DNA of 64,000 nucleotides, taken from Streptomyces cacaoi (GTDB lineage: Bacteria > Actinomycetota > Actinomycetes > Streptomycetales > Streptomycetaceae). Location: assembly GCF_006539165.1 (NCBI RefSeq), contig NZ_BJMM01000028.1, positions 1 to 64,000 on the forward strand. Reading direction: 5' to 3'. The notes under the pieces were generated by a model. That model was given only the letters and a program-made list of their open reading frames with translations, ran no database searches and was not told the origin of the DNA. Shown in pieces: positions 8,441 through 16,907 of this stretch. The translations under genes and the position numbers were made by a program. Each line of letters starts with the position of its first letter. Positions within the stretch are counted from its first letter, which is position 1.

Positions 8441-9664
8441 ATGAGCGAGGACCCCACCCTGGCGGAGCGGCACACAGCGGAAGCGGCGGCAGCGGCACAG
8501 GCGCCGGGAACAGCGCGGACGGCTGGGACCGGGGCGCCGCGCGACGCGGTGCCCGGCCGGGACGGTGAGCCGCTGCTGCGGGCCGAGAACCTCGGCAAGC
8601 ACTTCCCGATCATGGGCGGCTTCCCGTTCAAACGGAAGGTCGGCGAGGTGCAGGCGGTCTCCGGCATCGACCTGGCGGTGCACCACGGCGAGAGCTTCGG
8701 CCTCGTCGGCGAGTCCGGCTGCGGCAAGTCGACGACGGGCCGGCTGCTGACCCGGCTGCTGGAGCCCTCCGCCGGCCGCATCACCTACGCCGGGCGGGAC
8801 ATCACACACGCCACCCGCAAACAGCTGGCGCCCATCCGCTCCGAGATCCAGATGATCTTCCAGGACCCCTACTCGTCGCTCAACCCGCGGCAGACGGTCG
8901 GCACGATCATCGGCGGTCCCATGGAGGTCAACGGCATCGCCCCGCCCGGCGGCCGGGAGAAGCGCATCAGGGAACTCCTGGAGACCGTCGGCCTCAACCC
9001 CGAGCACTACAACCGGTTTCCGCACGAGTTCTCCGGAGGCCAGCGCCAGCGCATCGGCGTCGCCCGCGCGCTGGCGCTGGAGCCCCGGCTGATCGTCGCG
9101 GACGAGCCCGTCTCCGCGCTGGACGTCTCCATCCAGGCCCAGGTGGTCAACCTCCTCCAGCACGTGCAGCGGGAGTTGGGCATCGCCTTCGTCTTCATCG
9201 CCCACGACCTCGCGGTCGTCCGCCACTTCTCCGAGCGGGTGGCCGTGATGTACCTCGGCAAGATCGTCGAGACCGGCGACCGCCGGGACATCTACGAGCG
9301 CCCCCGGCACCCCTACACCCATGCCCTGCTGTCCGCCGTCCCCGAGGCCGTGCTGCGGGACGACGACGAGGAGGGGGCAGCGGAGACCGAGAAGGGCGCG
9401 GCGGGCCGCGGGGCCAAGGAGCGCATCCGGCTCGCCGGGGACGTCCCCTCACCCATCGACCCGCCCTCCGGCTGCCGCTTCCGCACCCGCTGCTGGAAGG
9501 CCCGGGACAGGTGCGCCACCCAGGAGCCGCCCCTGGTCCGCATCCCTGGCAGCTCCGAAGGCCATCTGACGGCCTGCCACTACCCGGAGGAGCCCACCCT
9601 CTCCGCCGCGGCCCGCAAGGAGGACATCGTCCTCGACACCTCGCTGCGCGGCGCCACGAGGTGA
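8441..9664 (+). CDS. oligopeptide ABC transporter ATPase (DppF/OppF-like)
   Basis: Last gene of the importer operon, 407 aa. It carries Walker A GESGCGKS, signature FSGGQRQR, Walker B LIVADEPVSALD and H-loop FIAHDLAV. The C-terminus has GCRFRTRC, a further Cys and a final ACHY. Compared with the other DppF-like protein of this window it has a longer Ala-rich N-terminus (about 45 residues before the first conserved strand) and a charged insert before the C-terminal cysteine domain (DDDEEGAAETEKGAAG). It ends only 24 nt before the stop of the convergent S9 peptidase gene, so the two transcripts may overlap. Confidence 0.94.
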   Translation: MSEDPTLAERHTAEAAAAAQAPGTARTAGTGAPRDAVPGRDGEPLLRAENLGKHFPIMGGFPFKRKVGEVQAVSGIDLAVHHGESFGLVGESGCGKSTTGRLLTRLLEPSAGRITYAGRDITHATRKQLAPIRSEIQMIFQDPYSSLNPRQTVGTIIGGPMEVNGIAPPGGREKRIRELLETVGLNPEHYNRFPHEFSGGQRQRIGVARALALEPRLIVADEPVSALDVSIQAQVVNLLQHVQRELGIAFVFIAHDLAVVRHFSERVAVMYLGKIVETGDRRDIYERPRHPYTHALLSAVPEAVLRDDDEEGAAETEKGAAGRGAKERIRLAGDVPSPIDPPSGCRFRTRCWKARDRCATQEPPLVRIPGSSEGHLTACHYPEEPTLSAAARKEDIVLDTSLRGATR

Positions 9665-9688
9665 AGCCCGCACACCCCGGCGAGCACC

Positions 9689-11941
9689 TCAGCTCACTCC
9701 CAACCCCCGCTTCAGGAAGCCCACTTGGAGCAGCAGGAGATTCTCCGCGACCTGTGCGTCGTTCGCCATGTGGGTGATCCCGGACAGCGGCAGCACCTCG
9801 TGTGCCCGCCCCGCGGCCAACAGCGCGGAGGACAGCCGCAGGGAGTGCGCGACGACCACGTTGTCGTCGGCCAGCCCGTGGATCAGCATCAACGGCCGCT
9901 GCTCGAAGGAGGGTTCGACGCCGGAGAGCCCCGCGTCGGTCAGCAGCGAGGTGCGCGCGTACACCTCGGGGTCGTCCTGCGGCGTCCCGCAGTACCGCTC
10001 GGTGTAGTGCGTGTCGTACAGCCGCCAGTCGGTGACGGGCGCCCCCGCGACGGCGGCGTGGAAGACATCGGGCCGGCGCAGCACGGCCAGCGCCGCGAGG
10101 TAACCGCCGTAGGACCAGCCGCGGATGCCGACCCGGGTCAGATCGAGCGGGAACTCGCCGGCCAGCGAGTGGAGCGCGGCCACCTGGTCGTCCAGGGTGA
10201 CCTCGGCGATCCGCCGGTGGACGGCCTTCTCCCAGCCGGGGCTGTACCCTGGTGTGCCCCGGCCGTCGGCGGTGACGACGGCGAAGCCCTGGTCGGCGAA
10301 CCACTGGGCTTCCAGATGTGCGTTGTGCGCGGCGACGACCCGCTGCCCGTGCGGCCCGCCGTACGGGTCCATCAGCACCGGAAGCGGACCGTCCGACTCC
10401 TGGTACCCGTGCGGCAGCACCACGGCGGCCGGGATACGGCGGTCCCCGGTGTGCAGCAGCCGGGGCGCGGTGGTGAGCACCGGCGTCTCGGCGTACGAGG
10501 CGATCACCCCGGCGGGCTCCCAGGAACCGCCGCCCGCCGGGCACTTCAGCACCGTGACGGTCGCACCCGGCCGCTCCGGCGTCGCCCGGCTGAGGACGAG
10601 CGTGCTGCCACCGCGCACCGCCGAGGCGATGTGCGCCCCCGGCTCGGCGGCGATCCGCTCCGGCTCGCCGCCGGTCAGCGGCACCCGGTGGACGCCGATG
10701 TCACCGGGGGTGCGGCGGCCGTCCGCCTCGCCCTCCGAGGCGGAGAAGAGGATGTCCTCCGGGCCGATGTCGAGCACCGCGCGCACATGCAGCCGCGCCG
10801 AGGTGAGCTGCCGTGCGCCCGCCATGAGCACACGTGCGCCCGCCTGTTCGGCGTCCTCGGCCCCGTCACCGGCGTCCTCGGAACCCGTGCGGTCCACGAT
10901 GCGGACGAGGCTTCCGTCGGGCGCCCAGGCCGGGACTCCGCCGAAGAGTTCCAGCCAGATTCGATCTTCTTCCTCCTGTGTGACGGTCGTCGCACCCGTC
11001 TCGGTGTCAACTGTCAGATAACGGGCCCTGCGCTGGTCCCTGGACTGCACCAGCAGCAGCGGCGGCCCGTCAGCCGACCAGTGCACCCGGGCCAGATAGG
11101 GGAAACGCTCCCGGTCCCACTCGACCGGGGTGCGGGCGCCGTCGGCGAGATCCACCAGGTGCAGCGTCACCTCGGCGTTCGGAGTGCCCGCCGCCGGGTA
11201 GGCGACCCGGGCGGGCTCCGCCTCCGGCCGCGCCGGGTCCGCGATGCACCAGCGGTCGACGGGCGCGTCGTCCACCCGCGCGACCAGCAGCCGGTCGGAG
11301 TCCGGCGACCACCAGTGGCCGCGGTGCCGGGACATCTCCTCGGCCGCGATGAACTCCGCGAGCCCCCAGGTGACGGTGGGCGCCTCGGGCGCCGCGAGGC
11401 AGCGGTCGGTGCCCGCCTCCCCGCTGTGCTGCCCGGCTTCCCCGGCCTCCCCGACTGCTCCGGCGTCTCCCGACACCGCCACCACCCGCAGTTCGCCGCC
11501 GGCGACGTAGGCGATGTGGCGTCCGTCGGGGGAGGGGCGCGGGTCCACCACCGGGGTGGGCGTGGGCAGTTCGCGCGCGGTGCCGGCGCGCAGTTCCACG
11601 GCGAACAGACGGCCCGAAAGAGCGAAAGCGGCCAACTCCACGGAACTGTCCGTGGCATATCCGACCACCCCCGCGGTGCCCTCACGGCTCCGCTCGCGCC
11701 GGGCCCGCTCCTCGGGCGACAGCTCCTCGGCGGCCCCCTCCAGCAGGACGGCCGGATCGGCCACCGGCCGCTCGGTGCCGTCGTCCAGGTCCTTCACCCA
11801 CAGGAGATGTGCCAGGTCGGTGCCGTGGCGCGAGCGGAGGAACGCGACGCGTGAGCCGTCCGGGGAGACGGTGAACGAGCGCGGCGCCCCGAGTGTGAAC
11901 CGGTGGGTACGCGCACGCTGTTGCGGGAAAGTCGAAGCCAT
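9689..11941 (-). CDS. S9 family prolyl oligopeptidase / dipeptidyl-peptidase IV-like
   Basis: A 750-aa serine peptidase with an N-terminal beta-propeller-like half and a C-terminal alpha/beta-hydrolase half. The catalytic triad can be placed: Ser610 in GWSYGGY, Asp692 in HGLADDNV and His724 in GITHMAND, the order and spacing of the DPP IV branch. No signal peptide is visible, so a cytoplasmic role is likely: removal of dipeptides or cleavage after proline in imported peptides, consistent with the convergent peptide-importer operon next to it. ATG at 11941 is preceded not by a Shine-Dalgarno but by TACGGT 7 nt upstream, suggesting a leaderless message. A second ATG with a strong Shine-Dalgarno at 12048 is in another frame. 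Confidence 0.9.
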   Translation of the reverse strand: MASTFPQQRARTHRFTLGAPRSFTVSPDGSRVAFLRSRHGTDLAHLLWVKDLDDGTERPVADPAVLLEGAAEELSPEERARRERSREGTAGVVGYATDSSVELAAFALSGRLFAVELRAGTARELPTPTPVVDPRPSPDGRHIAYVAGGELRVVAVSGDAGAVGEAGEAGQHSGEAGTDRCLAAPEAPTVTWGLAEFIAAEEMSRHRGHWWSPDSDRLLVARVDDAPVDRWCIADPARPEAEPARVAYPAAGTPNAEVTLHLVDLADGARTPVEWDRERFPYLARVHWSADGPPLLLVQSRDQRRARYLTVDTETGATTVTQEEEDRIWLELFGGVPAWAPDGSLVRIVDRTGSEDAGDGAEDAEQAGARVLMAGARQLTSARLHVRAVLDIGPEDILFSASEGEADGRRTPGDIGVHRVPLTGGEPERIAAEPGAHIASAVRGGSTLVLSRATPERPGATVTVLKCPAGGGSWEPAGVIASYAETPVLTTAPRLLHTGDRRIPAAVVLPHGYQESDGPLPVLMDPYGGPHGQRVVAAHNAHLEAQWFADQGFAVVTADGRGTPGYSPGWEKAVHRRIAEVTLDDQVAALHSLAGEFPLDLTRVGIRGWSYGGYLAALAVLRRPDVFHAAVAGAPVTDWRLYDTHYTERYCGTPQDDPEVYARTSLLTDAGLSGVEPSFEQRPLMLIHGLADDNVVVAHSLRLSSALLAAGRAHEVLPLSGITHMANDAQVAENLLLLQVGFLKRGLGVS

Positions 11942-12376
11942 GCGGCCGACCGTACTTCGCCGGCCCGGGCCGGCGCCCGGGCCCCGGCCGCTGTGCTGCC
12001 CCGGAGCCGGGCGTCACGCAAGAGGGCCACAGGTGGCTGGAACTGCATATGCGCCCCTCCTCTGCACCTGTGCACCGACCCGTGCGGTCGCACGGATAAT
12101 TATGATCCGTTGCGCATGGCGGGGGCTGGGTATGAAGCCGGTGGCCCCCTCCTGCGGAGCCGAGCCGTCATGTCCCTGTCGTCCGTGTCGTCCCAGTCGT
12201 CGTTGCCGTCCCTGTCGTTCCTGCCGTGGTTGTCGCCGATGTCGTCGTTGTACTACCTGCGCTGTTGCTCGTCCGGGCTCGCTGCTGTACGTCTTGGTTC
12301 GTCGTAGTTCCGAGCGGTTCCTGTTGTCCGCATGACCGATCCTGTCCCGACCGCGCGTACTTGGAGGTGAACCGCC
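11942..12376. other. 435-bp divergent intergenic region with AT-rich palindrome and simple-sequence tract
   Basis: Separates the S9 peptidase from the small membrane protein. It contains a near-perfect AT-rich palindrome GGATAATTATGATCC at 12094-12108 in otherwise very GC-rich DNA. A GTCGT-rich simple-sequence stretch runs over about 12165-12310. On the minus strand AGGAGGGG precedes an ATG at 12048 that opens a frame overlapping the peptidase start. On the plus strand a Ser/Leu-rich frame from ATG 12170 ends at 12307. Neither frame can be assigned as a gene with confidence. Confidence 0.5.
12094..12108. promoter_or_regulatory. AT-rich palindrome, possible operator or -10 element
   Basis: GGATAATTATGATCC contains the perfect 8-bp palindrome ATAATTAT flanked by GGAT and ATCC arms offset by one base. 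It includes TATGAT on the plus strand, a good -10 hexamer, but no -35 box is evident. Its AT content stands out sharply from its surroundings. Confidence 0.35.
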
Positions 12377-12571
12377 GTGGCACTCTCGATTTCGGCGGTG
12401 GTGCTGCTGGCGATCATCGTCATCCTGCTGGTCAGGAAATCCGGGCTGAAGGCAGGCCATGCGCTGATCTGCATGCTGCTGGGGTTCTACCTCGCCAGTT
12501 CGTCCATCGCTCCCACGATCAGCGAGGTGACCTCGAACGTCGCGGGGATGATCGGCGACCTCAAGTTCTGA
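12377..12571 (+). CDS. small membrane protein, conserved hypothetical
   Basis: A 64-aa protein beginning with GTG at 12377 and preceded by a strong Shine-Dalgarno, GGAGGTG, 7 nt upstream. It has an N-terminal membrane segment (ISAVVLLAIIVILLV, residues about 5-19), a short basic turn (RKSGLKAG) and a second hydrophobic segment (ALICMLLGFYLA). It is therefore a probable two-pass hairpin protein. I recognise it as the kind of short membrane protein often found next to mshB in streptomycetes, but no function is known to me. It lies 100 nt before mshB, which appears to have its own promoter. Confidence 0.75.
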   Translation: MALSISAVVLLAIIVILLVRKSGLKAGHALICMLLGFYLASSSIAPTISEVTSNVAGMIGDLKF

Positions 12572-12659
12572 CGGCGCCGCTCGTGGGGCCGCTCGTGGGC
12601 CGCTCGTGGGCCACGGTCCCCGCAGTGCCGGGCGTTCCGCCGGGGGTCGTGCGACATCG

Positions 12660-12665
12660 TAGGCT
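12660..12665 (+). promoter_or_regulatory. -10 box TAGGCT of mshB, leaderless transcript likely
   Basis: TAGGCT ends 6 nt before the mshB ATG at 12672, so transcription should start at or next to the initiation codon. No Shine-Dalgarno is present. No convincing -35 box was found. Confidence 0.45.
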
Positions 12666-12671
12666 CGGGGC

Positions 12672-13676
12672 ATGAGCGCAGTGCCCCCCGCGGATCCCGC
12701 CCGCCCCACGTCTTCGGCGGCCTCGCCGGACACGGTGCCGGGCACCTCGCCCGGTGCGGCGGCTTCCGGCCGTCGCCTGCTGCTGGTGCACGCGCACCCC
12801 GACGACGAGTCGATCACCACGGGCGCCACCATGGCCAAGTACGCGGCCGAGGGGGCCCATGTCACCCTCGTCACCTGCACCCTGGGTGAGGAGGGCGAGG
12901 TCATCCCGGCCGCTCTCGCGCACCTCGCGCCCGACCGGGACGATGCGCTCGGCCCCCACCGGATCGGTGAACTGGCCGACGCCATGCGGGAGCTGGGTGT
13001 GACCGACCACCGCTTCCTCGGCGGCCCGGGCCGCTACCGCGACTCCGGCATGATGGGCGCCCCGCAGAACGACCGCCCCGGCTGCTTCTGGCAGGCCGAC
13101 GTGGACGAGGCCGCCGGGCTGCTGGCCGGGATCGTCCGCGAGGTGCGCCCCCAGGTCCTCGTCACCTACGACCCCGACGGCGGCTACGGCCACCCCGACC
13201 ACATCCAGGCCCACCGGGTGGCCATGCGCGCCGTCGAACACGCCCGGGAGCCCGGCCCCGGCGGTGCGGCGCACCACGTCGAGCGCGTCTACTGGAACTG
13301 TGTGCCGCGCCCCGTGCTGGAGGAGGGCTTCGCACAGCTGCGTGCTGCCGCCGCCGACGGGGAGGTCTTCCCGTTCCCCGGCTTCACCGGCGACACCGGG
13401 TTCGCCGCGCCCGACGACGTGCCGGGGGTCGTCGAGAGCCTCGCCGACGTCGATGTCACGGTGCACGCCGAGGAGTACACCCGGGCCAAGGCGGCGGCCA
13501 TGGCGGCGCACGCCACCCAGGTGTCCGTGCGCACCGGCCCCGGCGGCACGTTCTTCGCCCTCTCCAACGGTCTCGGCCAGCCCCTGAGCGGCATCGAGTA
13601 CTTCCGCAGAGCGGACGGCGCCCGCACGGGCACCGGCGGCGGGCTGACGGATCTGTTCGCGGGGGTGGCGGCATGA
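12672..13676 (+). CDS. mshB: mycothiol biosynthesis deacetylase MshB
   Basis: A 334-aa zinc deacetylase of the PIG-L/LmbE family that removes the acetyl group from GlcNAc-inositol, the third step in mycothiol synthesis, in the cytoplasm. The zinc motif AHPDDE gives His42 and Asp45, and the second motif HPDH gives His177, matching the ligands of M. tuberculosis MshB. The N-terminal 35 residues are Pro/Ser/Ala-rich and poorly conserved in type. The start ATG at 12672 is supported by a -10 box immediately upstream. The next gene starts inside its stop codon region (4-nt overlap), so the two are co-translated. Mycothiol is the main thiol of actinobacteria, which fixes the phylum. Confidence 0.95.
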   Translation: MSAVPPADPARPTSSAASPDTVPGTSPGAAASGRRLLLVHAHPDDESITTGATMAKYAAEGAHVTLVTCTLGEEGEVIPAALAHLAPDRDDALGPHRIGELADAMRELGVTDHRFLGGPGRYRDSGMMGAPQNDRPGCFWQADVDEAAGLLAGIVREVRPQVLVTYDPDGGYGHPDHIQAHRVAMRAVEHAREPGPGGAAHHVERVYWNCVPRPVLEEGFAQLRAAAADGEVFPFPGFTGDTGFAAPDDVPGVVESLADVDVTVHAEEYTRAKAAAMAAHATQVSVRTGPGGTFFALSNGLGQPLSGIEYFRRADGARTGTGGGLTDLFAGVAA

Positions 13677-14167
13677 GCGCGGCACAGGCGCAGCCCGGCG
13701 GCGGCGACCGGCCGGAACGCGGCGGCCCGCGCCGCGTCGGCGGCACCGGGGCGCCGTCGGGCGCGCCCGCGGGGCAGCCGGCGGGACGCACGGTCTTCCC
13801 GGCCGCGCGGAGCCTCCGGTTCCTGGTCTATGCCGGCCTCGCCGTGCTGGGCGTGCTGACCGGTGCGGCCGGCGCGCTGTTCCAGGCCGCCTGGTTCCCG
13901 CTCGGGCTGCTGCTCGGGCTGGCCGCCGCCGTCGGCCTGTTCCACGGCGGCGCCACGCTGTGCCGGACGAAGGCCGGGGCCGGGGTGCCGGGCGCGGCCT
14001 GGACGCTCACGGTGCTGGCGATGACGACCACGCGGCCGGAGGGCGACTTCGTGTTCGCCGCCGGAATCGCCTCGTACATCTATCTGTTCGGCGGGATCCT
14101 GGCGGCTGTGATGTGTACCACGCTCGCGCTGCCCGCGCCGCCCGTGGCGGCGGACCGGCGTCGCTGA
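13673..14167 (+). CDS. DUF6113-type membrane protein
   Basis: A 164-aa protein with a Gly/Pro-rich cytoplasmic N-terminus of about 45 residues followed by four hydrophobic segments (SLRFLVYAGLAVLGVLTG; AAWFPLGLLLGLAAAVGLF; AAWTLTVLAM; ASYIYLFGGILAAVMCTT). I assign it to the DUF6113 family from overall pattern and its habitual position after mshB. Its ATG overlaps the mshB stop by 4 nt, so expression is coupled to mycothiol synthesis, but no thiol-related residues are visible and the function is unknown. Confidence 0.75.
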   Translation: MSAAQAQPGGGDRPERGGPRRVGGTGAPSGAPAGQPAGRTVFPAARSLRFLVYAGLAVLGVLTGAAGALFQAAWFPLGLLLGLAAAVGLFHGGATLCRTKAGAGVPGAAWTLTVLAMTTTRPEGDFVFAAGIASYIYLFGGILAAVMCTTLALPAPPVAADRRR

Positions 14168-14306
14168 ACAGGCGTCCCGCGCAAGCCCTTCGGGGGGATT
14201 CGGCGGCCCGGGACCCGGCGTTCCGCACCCCCAGTATTGTGGTGCCGCCGGCGAGCCGCCTTCGGGCACTCAGTGAAGACGGCGCATCCATCCGGGAGTA
14301 CCTGCA

Positions 14307-16655
14307 TTGAGTCGTGAAACTGACAGTTCGTCCTCCGGGCCGCACAGGCGCGGCGGTTCCGCGTACCCCTCGGGAACCGAGCCGTACGGCGCCTCCGGCG
14401 CGGGCGTGGACCAGGCCGACCAGGGGACCGACCCGGCGGCCGGCGCGAAGCCGGACGAGCCGAAGACCGAGACGACGCTCACCACGCGTATCCGGATCAA
14501 CATCCCCGGCTCGCGGCCCATTCCGCCCGTCGTGATGCGCACGCCCGTGTCCGACGACGACAAGGGCGAGGACAAGGAGAAGAGCAAGAACGGGGCGGCG
14601 GACGCCGATTCCGGTTCCGGCGCCGGGAGCGCGGCGGCGGGCCGGTCCGCGCGGGCGTCGTCGGTCTCCCCGGCGTCCCTCAGGGAGGGCGCCGCGGCGA
14701 CGGCCGGGTCCGGTGCCCCGGCCGGGGGCGGGACGGTCGGCGACGGCCTCCGCGCTTCGGCCTCCACGGGGGCTCCAGGGTCCGCGGGCGCTTCGTCCCC
14801 GTCGGGGTCCTCGGCGCCCTCGTCCCCCTCGGCTTCCGCGTCCTCGGGGCGCGGCAACGGCCAGGGCGGGGGCGGGACTTCCGGCAAGGGCGAGCAGTTC
14901 TCGCAGGGGACCAGCGACTGGTTCGCACCGCGCAAGCCCCCCAGGAGCTCGGGCTCCTCGGCGTCCTCGGGCGCCTCCTCGCCGGGCGGTTCCTCCGGTT
15001 CCTCCGGTTCTTCCGGGGCGTCGGTACCGGCCGGGGCCGGCCGCGGCCCCGAGGAGACCGCGCAGATGCCCGCGGTGGACGCCGACGGGTCCGCCGCGGG
15101 CACGACCGGTGAAACCCCGTTCGGCGGCGGCCCGTTCGGTGCCGCCGGGCAGCAGGAGGCCACCGGCGCGCTGCCGTTGCTCGATCCCTCCGTCGGTTTC
15201 GGCGGGGGCCCCGACGGGCCCACGACGGGCCCGGCCACCGGTGACATGAACGTGCCGCCCGTCCCCGGCACGGCGGACGGCGGCCCCGACGGCTCCGTCC
15301 CCGGCTCCGGCGGCGTCCCCGGTCCGCTCGCCGCGCCGGACGGGCCGGGCAGCACCCCGGCCGCGGGCACGCCCGCCGTGCCGGAGGCGGCCGCGGGCCG
15401 CGGGGACGCACCGGCCGGTTCGACCCTCGGGCTCGGCACCGGCCCCGCGCCGTTCGCGCCCGACGGGCCCGGCACGGCGCTGTACGGCGACGACGGGCCG
15501 GACGGCGGCACGGCGGCACCGGGAGCGCCCGGCGGCACCGGAGCGCCGGCCTCCGGGAAGACGATGGTCAGCGGCGTCCCCAGCGGCGGCGCCCCCGACG
15601 CACCGGCCGGTTCCGGCGCCCCCGCCGGACCGGGCACCCCGGCCGCCGCGCCGTCGCCCGCCCCGCCGGCACCGGCGCCGCCCGCGGCCAAGAAGGGCAA
15701 GGGCGGGCGCAACAAGCTCGTGCTCGCCGGTGCGGCCGTCGTCGGCATCGTCGGCGTCGCCTACGGCACCGGGCTGCTGCTCGACCACGCCGACGTGCCC
15801 AAGGGCACCACGGTGCTCGGTGTCGACATCGGCGGCCTGAGCAAGCACGAGGCCACCAACAAGCTCAAGGACGGCCTCGGCGCGCGGACGACCGAGCCGT
15901 TCACCGTGGTGGCGACGGGCCAGAAGGCGCAGCTCAAGCCGAGCGTGGCCGGGCTCACCTTCGACACGGACGCCACCGTGCGGAACGCCGCAGGACGGGA
16001 CTACAACCCCGTCTCCGTCATCGGCTCGCTCTTCGGCCAGGAGCGGAAGGCCGAACCGGCCGTCAAGGTCGACGAGGCGAAGATGCGCTCCGCCCTGCGG
16101 ACCGCCGTCGCGCAGAGCGGGGACGGCGGCGACGGCATGGTGACCTTCAAGGGCGGCAAGGCCCGGGCGGTCAAGGGCAAGCCGCATCAGAGCGTCGACA
16201 TGGACAAGGCGCCCGCCGCGCTGGAGGAGGCGTTCAGGAAGCGCGCCACCACCGGGAAGAACGAGCCGGTGGAGCTGCCCGTCAGCGGGCGGCAGCAGCC
16301 GAAGTTCAGCGACGCCGAACTCCAGCAGGCGGTGAACGGCTTCGGGCGCACGGCGATGTCCGGCTGGGTCTGGCTGAAGGCAGGCGATGTCAAGGTGCCG
16401 TTCAGCCAGAAGACGATCGGCACGTTCCTCACCATGGTCGACGGGGGCGGCAAGCTCCAGCCGCACATCGACACCCGGAAGCTCAAGGCGACCTACGGCA
16501 ACGCCTTCGACAACGTCGTGATCGAGGGCGGCGCCGGGACGGTCAAGATGACCCCGCGGCACGCCGCCGCCGCGATGATGCAGGCGCTGCGGGAGAAGGC
16601 GCCGCCCGAGCCGGGCCAGCGCGTCGCCGAGGTACCGGGCGCCCGCTCCCAGTGA
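14307..16655 (+). CDS. membrane-anchored protein with long low-complexity N-terminus and YoaR-like peptidoglycan-binding domain
   Basis: A 782-aa protein. Residues 1 to about 460 are Gly/Ser/Pro/Ala-rich and of low complexity. A short basic stretch and a single membrane segment (LVLAGAAVVGIVGVAYGTGLLL, about 471-492) follow. The extracytoplasmic part begins with VPKGTTVLGVDIGGLSKHEA, typical of the YoaR-like putative peptidoglycan-binding domain (PG_binding_4) found in VanW-type and L,D-transpeptidase proteins. No VanW or transpeptidase catalytic domain is present. The start is TTG at 14307, with GGGAG 9 nt upstream. A role in the cell wall is inferred. It lies 139 nt after the DUF6113 gene and may have its own promoter. 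Confidence 0.75.
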   Translation: MSRETDSSSSGPHRRGGSAYPSGTEPYGASGAGVDQADQGTDPAAGAKPDEPKTETTLTTRIRINIPGSRPIPPVVMRTPVSDDDKGEDKEKSKNGAADADSGSGAGSAAAGRSARASSVSPASLREGAAATAGSGAPAGGGTVGDGLRASASTGAPGSAGASSPSGSSAPSSPSASASSGRGNGQGGGGTSGKGEQFSQGTSDWFAPRKPPRSSGSSASSGASSPGGSSGSSGSSGASVPAGAGRGPEETAQMPAVDADGSAAGTTGETPFGGGPFGAAGQQEATGALPLLDPSVGFGGGPDGPTTGPATGDMNVPPVPGTADGGPDGSVPGSGGVPGPLAAPDGPGSTPAAGTPAVPEAAAGRGDAPAGSTLGLGTGPAPFAPDGPGTALYGDDGPDGGTAAPGAPGGTGAPASGKTMVSGVPSGGAPDAPAGSGAPAGPGTPAAAPSPAPPAPAPPAAKKGKGGRNKLVLAGAAVVGIVGVAYGTGLLLDHADVPKGTTVLGVDIGGLSKHEATNKLKDGLGARTTEPFTVVATGQKAQLKPSVAGLTFDTDATVRNAAGRDYNPVSVIGSLFGQERKAEPAVKVDEAKMRSALRTAVAQSGDGGDGMVTFKGGKARAVKGKPHQSVDMDKAPAALEEAFRKRATTGKNEPVELPVSGRQQPKFSDAELQQAVNGFGRTAMSGWVWLKAGDVKVPFSQKTIGTFLTMVDGGGKLQPHIDTRKLKATYGNAFDNVVIEGGAGTVKMTPRHAAAAMMQALREKAPPEPGQRVAEVPGARSQ

Positions 16656-16794
16656 GCGCGCCGCGCCCCCGTCCCCGGCCTGAGCGGGACGGACAGACGG
16701 ACGGACGGGCGCTCCGCCGCAGTGGCGGGGCGCCCGTCGCCGTGTCCGCCGCCGGGCTCACCAGGCCGTACGGCACCCCCCGTACCGCGCCTCC

Positions 16795-16871
16795 CTTACG
16801 GCGCCTTCCTTACGGCGCTTTCCCTACGGCCTACGGCGTCCTGCCTACGGCGTCCTGCCTACGGCGCCTTC
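16795..16871. repeat. tandem 14-bp repeat, 5.5 copies
   Basis: The unit is CCTACGGCGTCCTG or close variants (CTTACGGCGCCTTC, CTTACGGCGCTTTC). Full units start at 16795, 16809, 16830, 16844 and 16858, and a half unit (CCTACGG) lies at 16823-16829. Copies four and five are identical. The array is followed at once by the inverted arms CCGGACG and CGTCCGG around a 7-nt loop. Its place just upstream of the operon's operator-like dyad suggests a regulatory or slippage-generated element. Confidence 0.8.
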
Positions 16872-16895
16872 CGGACGGACATCACGTCCGGCGTA

Positions 16896-16907
16896 TGACA
16901 TCTGTCA
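16896..16907. promoter_or_regulatory. perfect dyad TGACA-TC-TGTCA, candidate response-regulator site
   Basis: TGACATCTGTCA at 16896-16907 has perfect 5-bp arms and is centred about 66 bp upstream of the ATPase start, a typical activator position. Response regulators of the NarL/LuxR class bind short dyads of this kind, and the operon encodes one. Autoregulation is inferred. Confidence 0.5.

Noticed and set aside
12170..12307. Ser/Leu-rich frame of 45 codons (MSLSSVSSQSSLPSLSFLPW at the start)
   Set aside because: Generated by a GTCGT-rich simple-sequence tract; the Shine-Dalgarno is poorly placed and the composition is biased. Not kept as a gene.
15000..15700. Gly/Ser/Pro-rich stretch as a possible secreted repeat protein of its own
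   Set aside because: It is continuous with the membrane segment and YoaR-like domain downstream; no separate start or stop.
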